The notes under the pieces are model-generated. The model ran no database searches, was not told the origin of the DNA, and worked only from the letters and a program-made list of their open reading frames with translations. A stretch of DNA of 64,000 nucleotides, taken from assembly GCA_965660675.1 (NCBI GenBank), contig CBFIAU010000001.1, forward strand, positions 248,001-312,000, in the 5' to 3' direction. Below are positions 59,596 to 64,000 of the stretch, piece after piece. A program made the translations under genes and the position numbers. Origin of the DNA: UBA12202 sp002691725. GTDB taxonomy: Bacteria > Pseudomonadota > Alphaproteobacteria > Puniceispirillales > UBA1172. Numbering within the stretch: position 1 is the stretch's first letter; each line of letters begins with the position of its first letter.

Positions 59596-61356
59596 TTAGA
59601 CGCGCTTGGCGCGTAAAGCCTGAGTCGCGGCGTTATCAATTTCGAGCTGTTCAAAGTTTGAAAAAACAACGCCATAATCCAACTCAGCACCTTTTTTGCT
59701 GACTAAGCCGTTTCTAACATCTGCAACAACGCGATTAATATCGCGCTCAAAGGAATTGCCAAAGCCGCCGCCGCCAGGGTTCATATTAGCGGCTTTTTCA
59801 CCGGGCATAATCTGTTCAATCACATTTTCCTTAATGATGGTTTCCTTGCCATCACGGGTGATCCGCAGGCGTCCAACTTTCGCCTCAACAAACTCAGACT
59901 TAGCACCACCAGCGCCCATGGCAGGGATACGGCGGCCTTCACCAAATGTAATCATGGTCATCGGTTTATCGAGCGGCTCGACTTCCCAACATGTGCCTGA
60001 CCCGCCTCTGAACTTACCTGCACCGCCTGAATCTTCCATCAGTGAATAGCGGTGGATGATGATCGGATACGAATATTCAAGCATCTCAATATCGCCTGAT
60101 GTTAGCGCCCCAAAACAACATTCAGGGCCAACAGCATGCCAGCCATCCTGCTCAGACGTAGCCCCAGCACCAGAAATGATTGAGGCCAGAACCATCGTTA
60201 CATATTCTTCATCATGGCGCGTATCCCAACCCGCAATGTTACAGCCATTAGCATGTCCCCATGACGCCGATACTTTATCAGGAGCAGCCTTTTCAAAAGC
60301 CAGACGCACCGCATCGGTCAGCGTTTCCATCGGCGTTGTTGTACAATTGGCGTGAGGCGCCGGAGATTTAGCGTTACATAATGTCCCCTTTTCGCCCATA
60401 TCAACACTAATACAGCGATAAAGACCCTCATTATAAGGTGGCGGTAATTGCGCAAACATCATAAGCCCCAGATACACCCCTGAATAGGAATTGCCCTCAT
60501 AGGAATTGATGAAATATGGCACCTGTGGCGGGCTATCAATAATGATATGACAATTATCACCTTTGATCGTAACCTCAGCGGTAATTTCCATATCGCCAAA
60601 GCCATGGCCAGCATCTTCTAATATTGCCATGCCATTATAAGTGCCATCTGGCACCTTCTTGATCATTGAGCGCATATGGTTTTCAGCCATAGCTAAAAGC
60701 TCATCAATGCAATCCTGAACAACTTGCTTGCCATATTTATCCAATAGGGCGATTAAGTTTCTGGCACCGACCTTACAGGCGCCTATCAATGCGTTAAAAT
60801 CACCTTCTTGATCGCGTCTGGCGCGCATATTTGTAAACAGCATGTTGAGAATGTCATCTCTTGGCACCCCTTTATCCCAAATCTTGATTGGCGGAATGCG
60901 TAAGCCTTCGGCATAGATTTCTGTTGCCGCCGGATTATAACCTGCTGGAACAGGGCCGCCAATATCCGTCAAGTGACCTTTACAGACTGTCCAAAAAACC
61001 AGCTCACCATGATAGAATACCGGGTAATACATACAGGTATCAATGATATGTGACCCGGCATAATCCGGATCATTATGCAGAACCAGATCACCCTCGCTAA
61101 TCTGGCCGTCGAAAAACTTGTCAACGGCTTTCATCGCCGGAATAAGTGACCCCAGATGAATAGGGATATCCTGACCTTGCAAAATCATTTCCGGTTGATG
61201 ATTAAATAAAGCAGTGGAGTAATCATGAGCTAGATTAAACACACTTGATCGTGCTGTTTTTTCTAACGTCAATGTCATTTCGCGTTGGGTTGTTTCTAAT
61301 ACACCTCGCACCACTGACAGCGTGATAGGATCAATGTCTTTACCGCTATAACTCAT
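59596..61356 (-). CDS. hyuB: HyuB-type hydantoinase/oxoprolinase subunit B
   Basis: Hydrolytic subunit, 586 residues. Seen: DPITLSVVRGVLETTQREMT, HDYSTALFNHQPEMILQGQD, VLHNDPDYAGSHIIDTCMYY, GHLTDIGGPVPAGYNPAATE, and C-terminal NPGGGGFGNSFERDINRV. In the family the first of these (H-N-D-P) and G-H-x-x-D-I-G-G segments shape the active site. AGGGAGA precedes the ATG. It forms a likely pair with the hyuA downstream at 57503. Confidence 0.93.
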   Translation of the reverse strand: MSYSGKDIDPITLSVVRGVLETTQREMTLTLEKTARSSVFNLAHDYSTALFNHQPEMILQGQDIPIHLGSLIPAMKAVDKFFDGQISEGDLVLHNDPDYAGSHIIDTCMYYPVFYHGELVFWTVCKGHLTDIGGPVPAGYNPAATEIYAEGLRIPPIKIWDKGVPRDDILNMLFTNMRARRDQEGDFNALIGACKVGARNLIALLDKYGKQVVQDCIDELLAMAENHMRSMIKKVPDGTYNGMAILEDAGHGFGDMEITAEVTIKGDNCHIIIDSPPQVPYFINSYEGNSYSGVYLGLMMFAQLPPPYNEGLYRCISVDMGEKGTLCNAKSPAPHANCTTTPMETLTDAVRLAFEKAAPDKVSASWGHANGCNIAGWDTRHDEEYVTMVLASIISGAGATSEQDGWHAVGPECCFGALTSGDIEMLEYSYPIIIHRYSLMEDSGGAGKFRGGSGTCWEVEPLDKPMTMITFGEGRRIPAMGAGGAKSEFVEAKVGRLRITRDGKETIIKENVIEQIMPGEKAANMNPGGGGFGNSFERDINRVVADVRNGLVSKKGAELDYGVVFSNFEQLEIDNAATQALRAKRV

Positions 61357-61373
61357 GATTTTCTCCCTTTCGT

Positions 61374-63143
61374 TTATGCCATTGAAGCCCGGAGTTTTTC
61401 CGTCGCATCTTGATCAACTTGCCAGCCATAACCATCATCGACAGCAGCCATGACAACCCCATAATCAGCTTTGGCCTGATCAACAGAAATGATGTCATCA
61501 AGCACATCATCAAGCACCTTGGCAGGCTCACGTTCCAGAGGATTTCCAAATCCCCCACCCGATGGTGAGATATAAGAGACAACATCACCTTCTTCTGTTC
61601 TCAGTCCAGAAAACTTGGAATATTCCTGGCGCACATCTGATGGGTCTTTTTTGTTATAAATTTCCATCTTGCCAACAGAGCCGGGTTTACCGCCAAAAGC
61701 ACCCCATGGGGCATCTAAATGACGGTCGGATTCATGTGTCATGAACCCCGGCGTCAGATAACGCTGCGATTTCACAACCCCCGCACCACCACGATATTTA
61801 CCAGCACCCGGAGGCGCATCATCTCTAATCTCATAGCGATCACAGATTAATGGCAAATGCATACCAAGGTCTTCGAGCGGGTTGTTGCGTGTATTCCGCA
61901 TCAGCTCTTCAACAGTATCAACACCATCTGAGTTCGGCCGGCCACCTGTTGCTGCCTCATTAACCTCAAGGAAGACCCAGTAATCGCCGCTTGGACGAAC
62001 CCCTGAATATGCCGCAAAGGACAAGGTAGCAGCGTTACCAGCAGTTGATTTTTCAGGAATAACCGGGCTCAGTGCCTTAATCACCAAATCCGCCATACGC
62101 TGAATCTGGCAGAATCTGGCTTCGGCAGCGGCAGGGGCAATCGGATTAAAGATTGATCCCTTTGGTGCCGTCACTTTAATCGGACGGAATGAGCCTTCGT
62201 TCTGAGGCACATATTCTTCGAGCGTGTATGTATCAAGCAACATGGCACGGAAAACAAAGAATGCCGCCACCATGGTTGATCCATCATAGGGGACGTTAAA
62301 GGCGGTCGGAACCTGATCTGACGATCCGGTCAGATCAACCTCAACATCATCACCGGTGATGCGAACACAGACTTTGATGGGGAGCGTTTTATCTCTATTT
62401 CGACCATCATCATCGAGGAAGCCTTCAGCGAAATATTCACCATCCGGAATTTTTGCAATTTCCCGACGCATTAACCGTTCCGTATAATCCATAAGCTGAT
62501 TACATGATGTGATAACATCCTCTTTGCCGTATTTCTCAACTAGCTCCTCAAACCGCCGCACGCCTAATTCAGCTGACGCGATTTGGGCCTCAAGATCACC
62601 CATAACCAGACCCGGAACGCGGGTGTTGTCATGGATATATTTCCACAAAGGCTCAACTCGTTTGCCGCCTTCATAGAGCTTGACAGCATCAAGCAACATG
62701 CCCTCTGCCCACATATCCGGAACATCAATAATTAGCCCCGGTGTAGCCGCGCCGATATCAACATGGTGCGCTGTATTGGCAGAAAATCCGATTAGCTCGC
62801 CTTTATAAAATACTGGCATCACCACCGCAATGTCAGGCGAATGTGAGGCGCCTTTATAAGGGTGGTTATGAACAACACAATCCCCTGGCTCCCACTCATC
62901 TAAAGGAATAGTTTCGGCAATCCCCCGCAAATAGCCCGGCAGAGAGCCAATATGCATAGGCGTTGAGTCAGATTCGCAAAGCGTATTGAAATCAGTATCA
63001 AATAATCCTGCGCCCAGATCCTGACTTTCGCGGATAATGGATGAGTAACTCATGCGATAAAGCACGTTACCCATCTGTTCTGCGATGGAATGCAAGGCAC
63101 CACCGATGACCTGCAAGGTAATTGGATCAATTTCTCTAGTCAT
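61374..63143 (-). CDS. hyuB: Second HyuB-type subunit B
   Basis: Paralogue of the gene downstream, 589 residues. Seen: DPITLQVIGGALHSIAEQMG, VVHNHPYKGASHSPDIAVVM, NTAHHVDIGAATPGLIIDVP and GGGFGNPLEREPAKVLDDVL. Where the other copy has HNDP and GHLTDIGG, this one has HNHP and AHHVDIGA, so the two probably differ in substrate. Spacing to its neighbours is 21 bp and 17 bp, indicating one operon of four hyu genes. Confidence 0.92.
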   Translation of the reverse strand: MTREIDPITLQVIGGALHSIAEQMGNVLYRMSYSSIIRESQDLGAGLFDTDFNTLCESDSTPMHIGSLPGYLRGIAETIPLDEWEPGDCVVHNHPYKGASHSPDIAVVMPVFYKGELIGFSANTAHHVDIGAATPGLIIDVPDMWAEGMLLDAVKLYEGGKRVEPLWKYIHDNTRVPGLVMGDLEAQIASAELGVRRFEELVEKYGKEDVITSCNQLMDYTERLMRREIAKIPDGEYFAEGFLDDDGRNRDKTLPIKVCVRITGDDVEVDLTGSSDQVPTAFNVPYDGSTMVAAFFVFRAMLLDTYTLEEYVPQNEGSFRPIKVTAPKGSIFNPIAPAAAEARFCQIQRMADLVIKALSPVIPEKSTAGNAATLSFAAYSGVRPSGDYWVFLEVNEAATGGRPNSDGVDTVEELMRNTRNNPLEDLGMHLPLICDRYEIRDDAPPGAGKYRGGAGVVKSQRYLTPGFMTHESDRHLDAPWGAFGGKPGSVGKMEIYNKKDPSDVRQEYSKFSGLRTEEGDVVSYISPSGGGFGNPLEREPAKVLDDVLDDIISVDQAKADYGVVMAAVDDGYGWQVDQDATEKLRASMA

Positions 63144-63164
63144 GTTCAGTCTCCGTTCCCTAAA

Positions 63165-64000
63165 TCAGTTTTTTGCAATCAGAATATCGCCAACTTCAAG
63201 CACCGTGGCGGTATAATCTGGCGGTATAATTGTTGTTGAGTTATGCTGAGTGACCACGGCGGGGCCGTTAATCATATCACCTGATTTTAGCTTGGCTCTT
63301 GCATAACGCGGTGTTGATACGGCTTTATTATCGTCAAATATCGTATCTCTATTGTAGAGATGCGCGTATTCGGGGTTCGTATTGCCGCCTTTTTCAAGTG
63401 TATTAAGCTGAAGCTTTTCAACATCAGCAGAAGCAATGACCCGAACGGTGATAGCTTCGGTAATCTGATCCTTAAAAGCATGCCCATATTGCTGCTTGTG
63501 AACATCATAAAAATTATCAATCACGGTTTGGACATTTTTGGTTGTTAGAGGCTCATCAGGCATTTTTGCCCGCAGCTCAAAGCCTTGTCCCAGATACCGA
63601 CATTCCATGATGTAATCATATCTGCGCTGATCCTTTGCCACATTATCCTGATCAAGCTGTTGATCGGCCTCTGCCTTCAAGTCTTTAACAATCTGATTGA
63701 TCTGGCTGAGTTCATCATCAGAGGCTTGGTTAAGCGGGATCAGAACCGACCGAGTAAACTCATATTTAAGGTCTGATACAAGCAACCCAAGTGCCGCCGT
63801 AATCCCCGGCTGTGACGGTGATATAATGTTCTTGGCCGAAATCATATCAGCAAGTGCCACCGCATGAAGCGGCCCTGCACCACCAAAACCCATCAATGTA
63901 AAGCCTCGCGGGTCAATGCCCTTGGCGACTGAGTTTGAATTGATAGCAAGAGCCATATTGTTGTTGATAATTCTCAGAATACCTAAGGCTGCTTCGGGGA
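63165..64000 (-). CDS. hyuA: Second HyuA-type subunit A, C-terminal part (runs off window)
   Basis: The minus-strand frame is open to the window edge. The visible 278 residues are the C-terminal part of a HyuA protein: LGILRIINNNMALAI, FTLMGFGGAGPLHAVALADM, SQPGITAALGLLVSDLKYEF and INGPAVVTQHNSTTIIPPDY. The N-terminal ATPase motifs lie outside. It is the first visible gene of the A-B-B-A operon and presumably pairs with the hyuB at 61374. Confidence 0.92.
   Translation of the reverse strand, partial: PEAALGILRIINNNMALAINSNSVAKGIDPRGFTLMGFGGAGPLHAVALADMISAKNIISPSQPGITAALGLLVSDLKYEFTRSVLIPLNQASDDELSQINQIVKDLKAEADQQLDQDNVAKDQRRYDYIMECRYLGQGFELRAKMPDEPLTTKNVQTVIDNFYDVHKQQYGHAFKDQITEAITVRVIASADVEKLQLNTLEKGGNTNPEYAHLYNRDTIFDDNKAVSTPRYARAKLKSGDMINGPAVVTQHNSTTIIPPDYTATVLEVGDILIAKN

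Overview
The window looks like a chromosomal segment of a marine alphaproteobacterium. The gene set best fits the SAR116 (Puniceispirillum-like) group, but that placement is an inference from content. The pointers are a moderate-G+C genome, alphaproteobacterial gene neighbourhoods (thioredoxin-TPR / Lon-N / Trm112; long PstC and PstA; ftsK followed by a lolA-like start), a C-P lyase locus, TauD, an MttB-family methyltransferase without pyrrolysine, a DMSP-lyase-like cupin and two hydantoinase/oxoprolinase pairs. A 99-N assembly gap lies at 4509-4607, so this is draft sequence.

Layout. 1-9.7 kb holds housekeeping genes: ftsK, a heptose-bisphosphate phosphatase, a UbiH-type hydroxylase, a four-gene minus-strand operon (thioredoxin-TPR co-chaperone, Lon-N protein, Trm112, DUF971), a prolyl-tRNA editing protein and a sugar oxidoreductase/aminotransferase pair. 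9.7-18.2 kb is an accessory stretch around a tRNA-Gly(GCC): minisatellites, a small basic ORF, an HxlR regulator facing a secreted protein / RND exporter / LolA-like / beta-barrel gene set, then a LysR regulator facing two small membrane proteins, one of which looks frameshifted. 18.2-31.4 kb is a nearly complete phosphonate locus: phnM, a 2H-phosphoesterase-like gene, phnGHIJKLN, phnF, a hexapeptide acetyltransferase, phnCDE1E2 and phnX. No phnP and no phnW are present. 31.6-44.6 kb mixes tauD, isocitrate lyase with a small partner gene, an EamA transporter broken by one stop codon, malonyl-CoA decarboxylase, an N-formylglutamate amidohydrolase-like gene, bioY, an MttB-family gene, a BaiN-like flavoprotein, an aldehyde dehydrogenase, a second EamA transporter and a ProC-like reductase. 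44.7-48.5 kb carries the whole phosphorylated serine pathway (serA, serC, serB). 48.7-56.7 kb has a 1-Cys peroxiredoxin and a contiguous phoR-phoB-pstSCAB-phoU block. 56.8-64 kb has the cupin and a hyuA-hyuB-hyuB-hyuA array that runs off the window edge.

How it works together. The phn and pst-pho regions together describe phosphorus acquisition under phosphate limitation: import of phosphate and phosphonates, C-P bond cleavage and PhoB control. A candidate Pho box lies in front of phnG. Both periplasmic binding-protein genes (phnD and pstS) are followed by a near-identical intrinsic-terminator hairpin just before the permease gene, probably so that binding protein is made in excess over membrane subunits.

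Structural theme. Short tandem repeats (10-20 bp units) recur in the intergenic spaces. At two loci the repeats occupy the loop of an inverted repeat at a gene 3' end, so expansion may be occurring inside terminator loops.
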